Below are positions 31,950 to 44,191 of a DNA stretch of 64,000 nucleotides, piece by piece. Origin of the DNA: Anthopleura xanthogrammica (taxonomy: Eukaryota > Cnidaria > Anthozoa > Actiniaria > Actiniidae); assembly GCA_964019055.1 (NCBI GenBank), contig OZ025212.1, forward strand, positions 5,028,766-5,092,765, in the 5' to 3' direction. How positions within the stretch are numbered: position 1 is the stretch's first letter; every line of letters begins with the position of its first letter. The position numbers and the translations under genes are program-made. Under the pieces are notes generated by a model. That model was not told the origin of the DNA. It did not search any database and saw nothing but the letters and a program-made list of their open reading frames with translations.

Positions 31950-34900
31950 ATGAAGTATACTGTAGCTGTGCTAGTGGTCTTTGTCTCTTTATTTGGTTAT
32001 TACTTCTGGTATCATCAAGATACAGATTTGACTCTTCTCTTTTACGAGAAGTTCGGTCGTGAACCATGTTCTAAACTTGGTGGTAAAGTAGTGTGGATTA
32101 CAGGAGCTTCTAGTGGGATTGGTGAACACTTAGCTTATGAATTAGCCCAATGTGGATGTAAACTGGTTCTTTCTGCACGAAGGAAACACGAGTTGGAGAG
32201 AGTCAGAGATAAATGTGCAGGTAAACTTAAGTTTGGGCAAGTTTTGAGGGAATTTTATGATGATTTCTTATGATTTAGGTTTTAATCATATCCATTTTGA
32301 AATCATTAGCAAGTCCTGCAATCTGATTGGCTACAAAGTGTGCGATTTAAGCATTAATTGCACTATTTTGAATCATTAATTGCATCATTTTGTCAAACAA
32401 TCACTTTTGAAGCTACATATAACTGTTGAGTATTTTAATATATTAAGTTTCAAAATGGAAATGATTAATAGGTAATAGAACTGAGTGTCTTGCAATTTTG
32501 GGCAGAAATCACACTCGTGATTAACAAATTGCACTCCCGCTGCACGGTCGTGCAATTTTGTAATCACTCTTGCGATTTCAGCCCAAATTGCACTCAACTC
32601 AGTTCTATTACCATTATTTATATACTTTCGACATAGTTAATCATCTTCTTCTCCTGTTTCCCTTGCGATTATCAAGCAAAAATAATAATGAATAATGGAA
32701 GTGTGTAGCCAAAATTCGCACTTGTCTATAGTTATACAGAAATGCATTTATATTATGTTTACACCCTAAAGCTTCATTTTCTTAAAACTAGTTAAAAACT
32801 CTTACTTTTAAGGTCCCCAGATACTGTAAGCTTAACTATAGTTATTAATTTGAAGGTCTGTAATTTATCAAAATGAGATTTAAATGATCTCAATATCAGA
32901 AAACAATTATCATCTCACTTCAAGAGCCACAGTTTCTTGAAATGAGATTACTATAGTATACCCTGGTGCAAATCCTTGCCAGAATCCTAAATGGGTGTAT
33001 TTCAATTTTAATTCTTTATTGATTAAAAATTAGAAATGAAAAAAAATTGAAAAAACTCTCTCCAGTAGTGCTATTTTACTAGTTATTTTAAAAAGTTTAA
33101 ATCATTTTGAAAGAATAATATTCCTGTAATGTTCAAAAGTTGCCGCAAATGTGGAAGGGGCGGCTTGCAGGACTTGACCCTTTCAAGTTAAACCCTTTCA
33201 AGTTGAGACTCCAAATTTAGAAATTTCAACAATAAGGCAATATATCATGACATTTCCTTCATTCCCTTCCCCCTCCCTCCAAATCCCACACATCCCAATT
33301 AGTTCCACCGTTTGGTCTACATTTCCTGAGTTACAATTTGCTTGGAATCTTTTATTATAATACTCAGATATTGCCCTCCAACACCATCAATCATATGACA
33401 AGAATAAAAACATACTAGTTCTCCCGATGGATGTCAAGGAGTTCTCATCCCACAAGACCCTGAGCCAGCAGGTTTTAAGTCATTTTAAACAGATAGACGT
33501 ACTTGTGAATAATGCTGGGCGTGCGCAAAGGGGTTGGATGAAAAATACTCCATTGGAAGTGGAGCAGGATTTACTGGATCTCAATCTGGTTGGACCAATG
33601 TCGTTGACAAAAGCTGTTCTTCCTCATATGCTGGAGAGACAAGCAGGGCAGATTGTCATTGTTAGCAGTGTCATGGGAAAATATGGTATGTTGATGATTG
33701 TTTGAATAAAATGGAATAGAGTATACAGCAGATCAAGCATAGGAGTAGTCTCCTTTGCAGTTGTTCTTAGTGTTGGTCTCAAAATCCCTCCCCACTAACG
33801 GCTGCTTACTACAGCGAGATATTCCATTCCAATTGTTTGATTTAAGCTAATCAGGCCCATGATAGGCCGTGACAGGCCACCCTGTTGATTTCTTGCCAAA
33901 TATAATGAACAATGAGAAGGATTTTCTCTAAAATTCAAAACAATGAATGAAATCCCTTTTGTTTTATATCTGGCGTGCTTCAGTTCTTGATTTTAGGACT
34001 AGAGCCGTGATTGGCTAAGCCGTTGGAATGGAATGTCTGGCTACAGCAAGCAGCCGTTAATGGGGAGGGATTTTGAGACCAACACTAAGAATGGCTGCAA
34101 AGCAGACTAGCATAGAAGTGACTCATCTAGAGGAGTGGAGAGGAGAGAAGAAGAGAGCAGGGCAGCACAGTGCAATGTATTGTAGAGTTGAATGGAATAG
34201 AATGGAATTGAATAGAATAGAGTTGAATAGAGTAATTTAAAAATGGAATGTGATATAGCTTATAGAGTAGAATAGAACAGAATGGAATAGAGTGGAATGG
34301 AATGGAATGGAATGGAATAGATTAAAATGAAGTAGATTTGAATATCTAGAAAAGAATAGGAGGCAAAGGGAGGAGGAAAGAATCATTAGTCATGAAACAT
34401 TGTTTTGAATATATTTAAGTTTAGTATTGATTTCAATTTTTTCTTCCTTATCAAGGATTCCCTTACGAGGCTACCTATTCAGCTAGTAAATTTGGTCTTC
34501 ATGTAAGAATATTTTTCATTAAACTTATTTTATTTTTAGAAGAGCATTTTTTTTCATTGGAGAATCTAGTTCCCATTTTGTAATCATTCCAATGTCTTTA
34601 AACCATTTATTTTTTAAGAAAGTACTAAAGGCTGCACTGATCATGACCTTACAGTATTTTAATAATCTAACAGTATTTAATAAAATAAATTCCCTGAAAG
34701 TGCCCTTGCTCTTAAATGTTCCCTAATTTTAGAACATTATTAAGGAAATTTTTACTAATAAAGAGGTGCCCTTTCCATGTCTAGAATTCTGCTGGGATAA
34801 ATGTATCTAAGTTTAATTCTTTATGTTGGATCCTTGTTCTGATGTTGGTACTTGATTTTTTCTTCTTTTTTTTTTTCCTTTAAAAAGGGTTATTTCAACA

Positions 34901-36153
34901 GTCTTCGTATGGAGTTGGCAGGAACAGATATTAATGTGCAAGTTGTCTGCCCAGGGCCTGTCAAGTCAAATATAGCAGCTTATTCCATTACTGAAGAAAA
35001 AGATAAAGTAAGTTCAGGTCTTATTGTTTTATGTTAACATGTTTGTGTACACGTAGTGCAAAAAATTAGGAATGGCAGGTGGCCACAGAGCATCAGAAAA
35101 AGCTGTTTTTTTTTTCTTTTATTATATGGAAAAAATCTGCTAGTTTTCAGTGCTGTTTTTTAATACTTTGTAAGCTTGCATTGGCTGCATGTGCATATGC
35201 AGTTGATTACCAATATCCTGCCAACAACCTACCGTCACCCTACCGCGATACCCTACCAACACTGATTTGGGGGTCGTATTGTTAACTATTACCCAATCAG
35301 AGCATGATGCATGCTCTAAACCATTTAATGATTTTTCTTATTCTTTTTGACAGTTATTCAAAGATACTGATGGATACACTGATCCAGGAAAGCGAATGCC
35401 GACAGAACGCTGCACCAAACTGATGGCAGTTGGTATGGCTCACAACTTGAATGAAATATGGATTGTCATTCAACCACGTTTGACATTCACATACATGTCT
35501 CAGTACATGCCAACTGTATTTGACTGGTAAGAACTTTAATACAGCATATATTTTAGATATGACATTGTTTTATCTCTATCAGGATGCATGAGTGGGGTAT
35601 GCTGCTGATGCCTAGTTTTTCATCACTGTGGTTCCAAATTAAAGGTTCAGGTCAATGGTTCAAGCCCTGCGGACACCATATGTGAATTGAGTTTGTTTGA
35701 TATTTTGTTCAATCATATGCTACAAGGGTTTTCTCCAGGTTCTCCAGTTTCTTCCCTCTGTACAAAATCAACATGGAGTTGAGCATAATGTGTGCATAGA
35801 ATACTGAATGTAGTGGTAGCATGTTTGTGAAAAGTGTCCCCAATGAGTGCAAAAGCCCTAGAAATAGACAGATTTATTTATTATTATTTTATTTATGTGT
35901 ATTTATCCTAGTTTCATTATGAGTGAGGGCTACCGGCTGACCTGAAATTATGTACAGTAGCTCTAGAAAAGGCCTAGTACATTTCATGAGATGCACATTT
36001 CACGAGATGCCCACTCTCACCACTGTTTTCATTGGTTTGATCCCCTGACTTGACTTATGTGCGTAGAGTTGCTTGATAGTTCAGTTTGATGTAGTAATCA
36101 GTGAATTTTCCATTTTTAGGTACAGTACGGTAAAGAAAGGTTCATTGAAATAA
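31950..36153 (+). CDS. P5: DHRS7-like short-chain dehydrogenase/reductase, class B, altered C-terminus
   Basis: Exons: 31950-32220, 33368-33685, 34456-34502, 34888-35007, 35354-35526, 36120-36153. They total 963 nt and give 320 aa. The 318-nt second exon equals exons 2 plus 3 of class A joined precisely at the intron 2 position. [20 protein letters not shown] and the CPGPVKSN motif are intact. The last exon carries a 5-nt insertion (CGGTA) relative to P6 and P7. This changes the shared end ([10 protein letters not shown]...) to a short out-of-frame tail ending in GSLK. A second candidate last exon lies downstream at 36848-36884 in the correct phase. Intron 3 carries a 364-bp MITE absent from P6. 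Confidence 0.88.
33746..34109. mobile_element. 364-bp MITE with 62-bp inverted repeats in P5 intron 3
   Basis: The left end TAGTCTCCTTTGCAG and right end CTGCAAAGCAGACTA begin 62-bp imperfect inverted repeats that include CTCAAAATCCCTCCCCA. GCATAGGAG is duplicated on both sides (33737-33745 and 34110-34118). P6 has a single GCATAGGAG at 39560-39568 with no insert. A 9-bp duplication is typical of Mutator-like elements, so a MULE-type MITE is likely. Confidence 0.8.
34140..34345. repeat. GAATG/GAATA pentamer repeat in P5 intron 3
   Basis: A degenerate array of GAATG, GAATA and GGAAT words (GTTGAATGGAATAGAATGG) is shared with P6 (39630-39910) and, shorter, P7 (51150-51255). It therefore predates the class B duplications. 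Confidence 0.7.
35580..35875 (+). repeat. tRNA-derived SINE in P5 intron 6
   Basis: GCATGAGTGGGGTATGCTGC is followed by GGTTCAAGCCCTGCGGACACC (B-box region), then GGGTTTTCTCCAGGTTCTCC and an ATTTATTTATT tail. It sits 54 bases after the exon 6 donor, at the same place as the P6 copy, and is absent from P7. It therefore inserted before the P5/P6 split and after the split from P7. Confidence 0.75.
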
Positions 36154-37564
36154 TGAAAGCCGTATTTATGAAGTCTTGAGGTAAGAAATACACCTAAATG
36201 CCTGAAATGTTTCATTTACTTTGGGTTTTGAATCAAGTATTACCAACATTTATTATATAGATATCAATGAAATATCAGGATTTTTCTGGTGTCTAAAACT
36301 TTAAATTGTACATTCTACACAGTGAAGATATCACACTGTATCTTTCGCATGTGTAGATATCACTCTTGCCATGACTACTTTCTTATCAACCAATCACACT
36401 TTAGTTGAAGTTCATAAACTTATCTTTGATATTTCATCACTATCTTATAATAAACAGAACATTCAGTTCGTTATCTCTGATTTGGACCCTTCGCTTTTCT
36501 TGGTTAGTCAAATCCCCCTAACCATTATCATTATCATTATCATACCACCACCATTGCTCACCACCGTTATCATCACCGGGACCATCGGTACTATAGTCAT
36601 CCAGGGGCATAGCCAAGGGCCCTCTTCCCCATCCTGTTGGCCGTTTTTTTGGTTGGCCGTTTTTTTTCTGAAAAGAAAAAAAGGCAAAATGCTTGCCCTG
36701 TCATCTTCATCATTACTGTTCTACCAACATCATCATTAAGCTTTGTTCACCAAAAAATCCCACAATTTGAAATGGAGAAAATAATTTTTTCTAACTTTAA
36801 AATAGAATGTCTATTTAATGCTCTTCAATTTCTTTATATCACAACAGGTATTCTGAGGACATCAAAGAACAGCCGAAATGGTAGTGAATCTATTCAACCC
36901 CTTCTAAAAATGTGCAGTCTTAACAAGAACAATAGAAAGAGATGAAACAATGTGGACTTAGGGTTATATACCCCTTCTCATGACAAGGAGGTTGAACTTC
37001 AGTTTTTTTTGTCCTACAAATTGAGCTGCTTTGTCGTCACGTGCAAGGCTTGAAGTCGAGGTTGGACTTGATTAATTTTAGCAAAAATGAACTAATCCTC
37101 CACAATCCAACCTCAACTTGGCTGCCATTCACCATTTTCCATACATCGGGCCAGGACCCCCCCTCCTCCATCAGGTTCTCCGTTTTTTTTGGGTTTGGCT
37201 TTTTTTTGGTTTATGTTCTGAAAACAGGTTTTGCCCCTAACTTGTCCCTGTAACCATTATAAATAGTTATCATTTAAGTTGGCATGTACTTTCAAATAAA
37301 TAGAAATATTTTATGAATATTATTAATTTGTTATTTTGCAAGTTTGCAAGGTTTTATTTCCTTTCTAAAGACAACAGAGATGGATGCCCTAGTTTGCTCT
37401 CCCTCCCCTCCCCTCCGTTGAAATATTGTAATGAGATCTCATGGACCATTGGTCCTGATCTTCGGGTGTCCTGTGGTAAGCACAAGGCTCGGTTACGTTA
37501 CTTTTTCTTCTTTTTCTTCTTGATTTTCTTATTCAATTCTTACTCAAACCTTTGTTATTTCATC
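36154..37564. other. Spacer P5-P6, a duplicate of the P4 3' end and P4-P5 spacer
   Basis: From about 36475 the sequence repeats P4 intron 6 (29570 onward), the last exon of P4 and the P4-P5 spacer, with deletions. It contains an orphan terminal exon, a partial TTGCAGCACGTC MITE (36966-37048) and a CTT-rich tract before the P6 ATG. No independent gene is seen. Confidence 0.7.
36848..36884 (+). pseudogene. Orphan DHRS7-like terminal exon downstream of P5
   Basis: After an ACAACAG acceptor, 37 nt encode YSEDIKEQPKW and TAG in the phase required by the P5 exon 6 donor. It is a one-residue variant of the last exon of P4 (30772-30808). It came along as the left end of the duplicated block. It may be inert, or it may serve as an alternative last exon for P5, whose own last exon is frameshifted. 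Confidence 0.7.
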
Positions 37565-40500
37565 ATGAAGTATACTATAGCTGTGCTAGTGGTCTTTGTC
37601 TCTTTATTTGGTTATTACTTTTGGTATCATCAAGATGCAGATTTGACTCTTCTCTTTTACGAGAAGTTCGGTCGTGAGCCATGTTCTGTTCTTGGTGGTA
37701 AAGTAGTGTGGATTACAGGAGCTTCTAGTGGGATTGGTGAATACTTAGCTTATGAATTAGCCCAATGTGGATGTAAACTGGTTCTTTCTGCACGAAGGAA
37801 ACACGAGCTGGAGAGAGTCAGAGATAAATGTGCAGGTAAACTTAAGTTTGGGCACGTTTAATTTTGAGGGAATTTTATGATGATTTCTTATGGTTAAGGT
37901 TTTTGTAAACTTTCGACATACAGTAGTGGATAGTTATCATCTTCATCTCCTATATGCCTGTTTCTTTTGCGATTATCAAGCAAAAATAATAATAAATAAT
38001 GGAAGTGTGTGGCCAAAATTCGCACTTGTCTGGCTATACAGAAATGCATTTATATACACCGTAAAACTTGATTTTCTTAAAACTAGTAAAAAACTCTTAT
38101 TTTAAGGTCCCAGATACTGTAACTATGGTTATTAATTTGAAGGTCTGGAATTTATCAAAATGAGATTTAAATTATCTCAATATCAGAAAACATATCATCT
38201 CATTTCAAATCCTCATCAATTATTCAGGAGGTAATTAGCCAACCAACTGCCCCGATTTTGATCCCTAGACAATACTTGAAAGGTCTACTTGAAACCATGT
38301 AAAGTACTCCCAAACCAGCAAATTTCAAGTCCAAGGACAGTGGAACAGAGTTGCAATTGGTCTAGAAATACAATAGAACAGATTCCTCGTAAATAATTGA
38401 TGTGGATTTGAAGTCATTCAAAGTCCTCCAATAGACCTCATTGGCTTGAGGGTAATGTTGTCCCATTTCAGACCATGTGTCATTCCCCTGAGTATCATTT
38501 CATTGTTTAACAGTTGCGCATAAGAAGATACATGAATATGGATACAACTCAAACAAAGAATCTTATTCTCAAGAGAATGACACGTGGTCTGAAATGGGAC
38601 AACATTACACCCAAGCCGATGAGGTCTATTCAGACTTGACAGGTTTTCAAAGTCCTTGCAATTGTTCCATTCTAATTGCGCAGACTTTAAAAACCTGTCA
38701 AGTCCTCATTGTCGGACTTTAAACATTAATTTAAGAGCCATAGTTTCTTGAAATGAGATTACTACAATATACCCTGGGGCATCCTTGCTGGGATCCTAAA
38801 ATGAGGTGTATTTCAATTTTAATTTTTTATTAAATAAAAATTAGAAATAAAAAAAAAGAAGAAAAAACTCTTCCCAGTGCTGTTTTACTAGTTATTTTAA
38901 AAAGTTTAGATCATTTTTAAAGAGTAATATTCCTGTAATGTTCAAAAGTTACCCCAAATGTAGATGGGGCAGCTTGCATGCAGGACTTGATCACCCTTTC
39001 AAGTTAAACCCTTTCAAGTTAAGACTCCAATATTTAGAAATTTCAACAATAAGGCAATATATCAATGATGACATTGCCTTCATTCCCTTCCCCCTCCCTC
39101 CAAATCCCACACACTTCCCAATTAATTCCACTGTTGGTCTACATTTCCTGAGTTACAATTTGCTTGGAATCTTTTATTATATTATTCAGATATTGCCCTC
39201 CAACACCATCAATCATATGACAAGAATAAAGACATACTAGTTCTCCCGATGGATGTCAAGGAGTTCTCATCCCACAAGACCCTGAGCCAGCAGGTTTTAA
39301 GTCATTTTAAACAGATAGACGTACTTGTGAATAATGCTGGGCGTGCTCAAAGGGGTTGGATGAAAAATACTCCATTGGAAGTGGAGCAGGATTTACTGAA
39401 TCTCAATCTGGTTGGACCAATGTCGTTGACGAAAGCTGTTCTTCCTCATATGCTGGAGAGACAAGCAGGGCAGATTGTCATTGTTAGCAGTGCCGTAGGA
39501 AAATATGGTATGTTGATGATTGTTTGAATAAAATGGAATAGAGTATACAGCAGATCGAGCATAGGAGTGACCCATCTAGAGGAGTGGAGAGGAGAGAAGA
39601 AGAGAGCAGGGCAGCACAGTGCAATGTATTGTAGAGTTGAATGGAATAGAATAGAATCCGGAATAGAATATCCATCTAGAGGAGTGGAGAGGAGAGAAGA
39701 AGAGAGCAGGGCAGCACAGTGCAATGTATTGTAGAGTTGAATGGAATAGAATGGAATTGAATAGAATAGAGTTGAATAGAGTAATTTAAAAATTGAATGT
39801 GATATATAAAGCATATAAAGTAGAGTAGAATGGAATGGAATGGAATTGAATTGAATTGAATGGAATGGAATGGAATGGAATGGAATAAAATAGAATAGAT
39901 TAAAATGAAATAGATTTGAATATCTAGAAAGAATATAGGATGGAAAAGAATTACAAATAATCAACAGAGACTAAATAAATTTAATATAAGATAATTTACA
40001 TGTAGGCTGTGAGCCAGCACTATGGGAAGAATAAATAATAGCAAAGGAAAGGGAGGAGGAAAGAATCATTAGTCATGAAACATTGTTTTGAATATATTTT
40101 CTTCCTTATCAAGGATTTCCTTATGGGGCTACCTATTCAGCAAGTAAATTTGGTCTTCATGTAAGAATATTTTTCATTAAACTTATTTTATTTTATTAGC
40201 AGAGCAAATTTTTTATTATTTTTATGACATTAATATTGGAGAATCTAGTTTCCATTTTTTAATTAATTTCTTTAAACAATTTATTTTTTAAGAAAGTACT
40301 AAATTAAAGCAGATCTTACAGTATTTAATAATCTTAGACCTGGCACAGTATTTAATAAAAGAAATTCCCTTATAAAGTGCCCTTGCTCTTTCCCTAATTT
40401 TAGAACATTATCAACATTGTTACATGTATTACTACTGTAATAAAGAAGTGCACTTTCCATGTCTAGAATTCTGCTGGGATAAACATTATAAGGTTTCATT

Positions 40501-42010
40501 CTTTATGTTGGATCCTTGTTCTGATATTGATGCTTGATTTTTTTTTCCTTTAAAAAGGGTTATTTCAACAGTCTTCGTATGGAGTTGGCAGGAACAGATA
40601 TCAAGGTGCAAGTTGTCTGCCCAGGGCCTGTCAAGTCAAATATAGCAGCTTATTCCATTACTGAAGAAAAAGATAAAGTAAGTTCAGGTCGTAATGTTTT
40701 GTGTTAACATGTTTGTTTACACTTGCACATGCAAAAGAGTAGGAATGGCAGGTGGTGAGCATCAGAAAAAGTTGTTTCATTTCTTTTATTATATGGAAAA
40801 ATCTGCTATAGCTTTCAGTGCTGTTTATTTATACCTTGTAATATAAGCTTGCATTGATTGTGCATATGCAGTTGATGTCTGCAAATGTACTCACCAATTC
40901 ACTAATACACCATAGTTCTTGACCAATCAGAGGGTAATAGTAAACAATACGACCCCCAGATCGGTGTCAGTAGGGTATAGGTCAATACCACACGGTGAGG
41001 CTACCGTTACCCTACCGACATCCTACTGACATCCTACTGACATTCTACTGATAACCTACTGACCTCCTACCAATTTGGGGGTCGTATTGTTTACTTATTA
41101 CCCAATCAGAGCGTGGTGCATACTCTAAACCATTTAATGATTCTTCTTATTCTTTTTGACAGGCATTCAAAGATACTGATGGTTACACTGATCCAGGGAA
41201 GCGAATGCCAACAGAACGCTGCACCAAACTGATGGCAGTTGGAATGGCTCACAACTTGAATGAAATATGGATTGTCATTCAACCAGCTTTGACATTCACA
41301 TACATGTCTCAGTACATGCCAACTGTATTTGACTGGTAAGAACTTTAATACAGCATATATTTTAGATATGACATTGTTTTATCTCTATCAGGATGCATGG
41401 GTGGGGTACGCTGCTAATGCCTAGTCTTTTGCCACTGTGGTTCCAAATTAAAGGTTCAAGTCAATGGTTCAAGCCCTGCGGACACCATATGTGAATTGAG
41501 TTTGTTTGATATTTTGTTCAATCATATGCTACAAGGGTTTTCTCCAGGTTCTCCAGTTTCTTCCCTCTGTACAAAATCAACATGGAGTTGAGCATAATGT
41601 GTGCATAGAATATGTAGTGGTAGCATGTTTGTGAAAAGTGTCCCCAATGAGTGCAAAAGCCCTTAGTAGAAATAGACACTTAAATAAAGAGATTTATTTA
41701 TTATTATTTTATTTATGTGTATTTATCCTAGTTTCATTATGAGTAAGGTCTACCGGCTGACCTGAAATTATGTACAGTAGCTCTAGAAAAGGCCTAGTAC
41801 ATTTCATGTGATGCACGTTTCACAAGATGCACATTTCACGAGATGCCCACTCTCACCACTATTTTCATTGGTTTGATCCCCTGACTTGACTTATGTGCGT
41901 AGAGTTGCTTGATAGTTCAGTTTGATGTAGTAATCAGTGAATTTTCCATTTTTAGGTACAGTAAAGAAAGGTTCATTGAAATAATGAAAGCTGTATTTAT
42001 GAAGTCTTGA
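37565..42010 (+). CDS. P6: DHRS7-like short-chain dehydrogenase/reductase, class B
   Basis: Exons: 37565-37835, 39190-39507, 40114-40160, 40558-40677, 41163-41335, 41956-42010. They total 984 nt and give 327 aa. All SDR landmarks are intact: [28 protein letters not shown], then QYMPTVFDW and the tail [17 protein letters not shown]. It is the cleanest class B copy and serves as the reference for the lesions in P5 and P7. Introns are collinear with P5 except for the absence of the 364-bp MITE, the presence of a MITE at 38431-38629 in intron 1, and a local 100-bp tandem duplication in intron 3 (39571-39650 and 39671-39750). Confidence 0.92.
38431..38629. mobile_element. MITE family with ATAGACCT ends, copy 2
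   Basis: The ends ATAGACCTCATTGGCTTG and CAAGCCGATGAGGTCTAT are inverted. Inside, GTCCCATTTCAGACCATGTG pairs with CACGTGGTCTGAAATGGGAC. The inner block is shared with 18933-19099. Confidence 0.7.
39570..39930. repeat. GAATG pentamer repeat with internal duplication in P6 intron 3
   Basis: CCATCTAGAGGAGTGGAGAG through GTAGAGTTGAATGGAATAG occurs twice about 100 bases apart, then runs into GAATT/GAATG/GGAAT pentamers. The minus-strand Phe/Ser/His-rich open frame here is compositional. Confidence 0.7.
40919..41114. mobile_element. MITE with GGGTAATAGTAAACAATACG arms in P6 intron 5
   Basis: GACCAATCAGAGGGTAATAG and ACAATACGACCCCCA pair with TGGGGGTCGTATTGT and TATTACCCAATCAGAGC. The core contains CTACTGACATC repeats. 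P5 keeps only the right arm (about 35260-35310), so the left arm was lost there. Confidence 0.65.
41392..41680 (+). repeat. tRNA-derived SINE in P6 intron 6
   Basis: Same element and position as in P5: GCATGGGTGGGGTACGCTGC, GGTTCAAGCCCTGCGGACACC, GGGTTTTCTCCAGGTTCTCC. Inherited with the duplicated block. Confidence 0.75.
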
Positions 42011-43852
42011 GGTAAGAGATACATAGCTCTTATTAACCGAGTTTGAGGTCCATACCGTAAGTTATGGACTGAGTTTTTTTCCACTGCCTGATGGCCCAAG
42101 GGTGCCCATGTAATATCCTCTCTTTTTCCCTGCCAACACCCAACTGGACAGAGATAAACAGTATGAATTTTTATAACTTTTATAGTTTTTTTTAACTTTT
42201 ATAGTTTATTTTATTTAAAGTAAAGATTTAGATTTAGCCTTATTTTTTATTTTAATCTTGATTATTTCTTTTAATTTTTTTTCTATTTTCCTTCGCAGAA
42301 TAACACTGTTTTAAAATGTGTAATTTCATTTTTTATTTCTTTATTTTTCACTGTCTTACAAAATGCAGTCAAAATAAACCATGTTCCTTAACTATGTTTA
42401 TTTAGGGGGAGGGGTGGGATGGTGAGAAATGGTGAATATGAGGGGGGTGGGGGAGGGTCACTAATTTTCCAGCAAGGTCAAGGGACCAGCTGAGATTTTC
42501 TAAAATCTAGAATATTTTCTAAAATAATCAAATAACCAACCACAGTCCATTGTGATTTTTAATGGCCAGCCCTGTGTTCAAGCTTTTTTCCTGCCTGAAA
42601 AATATTGAAACAGCTTCACATCATTTAAAATTCAAGCGATTCCGATCCGCAGCCACGCCTCAGATGGTTAGAATCAAGAGAGTATTTAATGCATAAATTA
42701 ATCACTTTTAATCTAAAATCAAGAATTTGAGATCATATTTTTTCTGGACCAGGTGAGCTTAGGCGAGTCCCTTTCCTTGACGTATGATAATTTTTTCTGT
42801 TTTATTTTCATGAAATATGTTATATTAATTATCTTACATTTGGTTTAATTGTATACCGAATTGAATAGTCCTAGAAACAGGCTGGTTCATTTCAAAGACG
42901 TTTGTCAGTTGATGTTAGAACTGTTAAAAAGAAAAGAAAAACACATTCCCAATGCTATTATTTAAGTTTAACCCAAAGGTAAATAATTATATACAATGAA
43001 AATTAAATGTTCTCACTCTACCTGTATTCAAATAAAGGAATCGAGCTTAAATGTGCACCAGATCCAGGGGCGTAAGCAGGAATTTGCCTTGGGGGAGGGA
43101 CCCGTTTTCAGAAGCAAAAAAACGGCCAATATGATATCCAATATCCCTGGGCCTGCCGGGCTACACCCCTAAGATCCTTGTATTTTACACATTTATTAGA
43201 TATTCTAGTTGCCATTTTATTTTGTTTTACAAGAACTGGCATTAGTCCAAGATATCTCTTGAAGTAGGAATGTTTGTCTATGAACTTCATCAATATTGCT
43301 GGTCCAGCACTTGAACGGTATCCAGACTCATTAGGGGCATGGGATCGGAGCCATTACTGGGATTGGGATTTTGCAAAATTTCTAATTCGGACTGAGATTT
43401 TGAATGACTAGGACTGGGATTTTGCAAAGTTTTGGGCTGGGAAAGGGGATTATGGCCCCCCTCCCTTTCAGGATCCTCTGACGTGACAAGTTACACATCA
43501 AAATACACGACATTGACGACAATGCAACCACATGAAATTTTAAAAAATTAGACTGAAAGACACTAGACTCTAAAACACGTTACACTAAAAAACAAATAAA
43601 TAATTTAATCATGTGTTATCTTAAACTCAGGAAATTATAGATTTAAACTTAAATAATGATCCACGTGCACGAGGTCGGTCGCCATATTGGATTTTACCGA
43701 GCAAATCCGAAGTCCCAGTACTTCCTCGGTCGTACCTTCTAGACGTACGTAGACGGGTGCAGAGAAGCAAGCGTAACTTTTACGTTACTTTCTTTTCTTT
43801 TTTTCCCTTGATTTTTTTTGACAATTTTTACTCAATCCTTTGTTGTTTCATC
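42011..43852. other. Intergenic spacer P6-P7
   Basis: No gene is seen. The segment 42360-42870 recurs downstream of P7 (about 53985-54880), so it belongs to the duplicated block. A degenerate GGGGCGTA MITE lies near 43070-43170. A GGGATTTTGCAAAA dispersed repeat (about 43335-43480) is shared with 781-965, 9786-9900 and 60050-60240. Confidence 0.6.
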
Positions 43853-44191
43853 ATGAAGTATACTGCAGCTGTGCTAGTGGTCTTTGTCTCGTTATTTGGT
43901 TATTACTTCTGGTATCATCAAGATGCAGATTTTACTCTTCTCTTTTACGAGAAGTTTGGTCGTGAGCCATGTTCTGTTCTTGGTGGTAAAGTAGTGTGGA
44001 TTAATGAATTTTTTCGCGTTTTGCAAATTAGCGAAAAAATATTCTCTCGACGGTATGTATTCTCAAGGGAATTGGTATAGGTACTTAAAGAGTTGTCAAG
44101 GTTGTTTGTGTCATCTTGGTGTTCGCTTCAGTGCCGCACATATTTATACTTATCACTTTTAGTTTTGTATTATCCTGTGAGTTTAGTTCGG

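Noticed and set aside
37313..37861. N-terminal extension of P6 (and P5, P7) upstream of MKYT
   Set aside because: The frame is open through a CTT/pyrimidine-rich tract, giving Phe runs. The shared ATG in all copies with a 271-nt exon is the better start.
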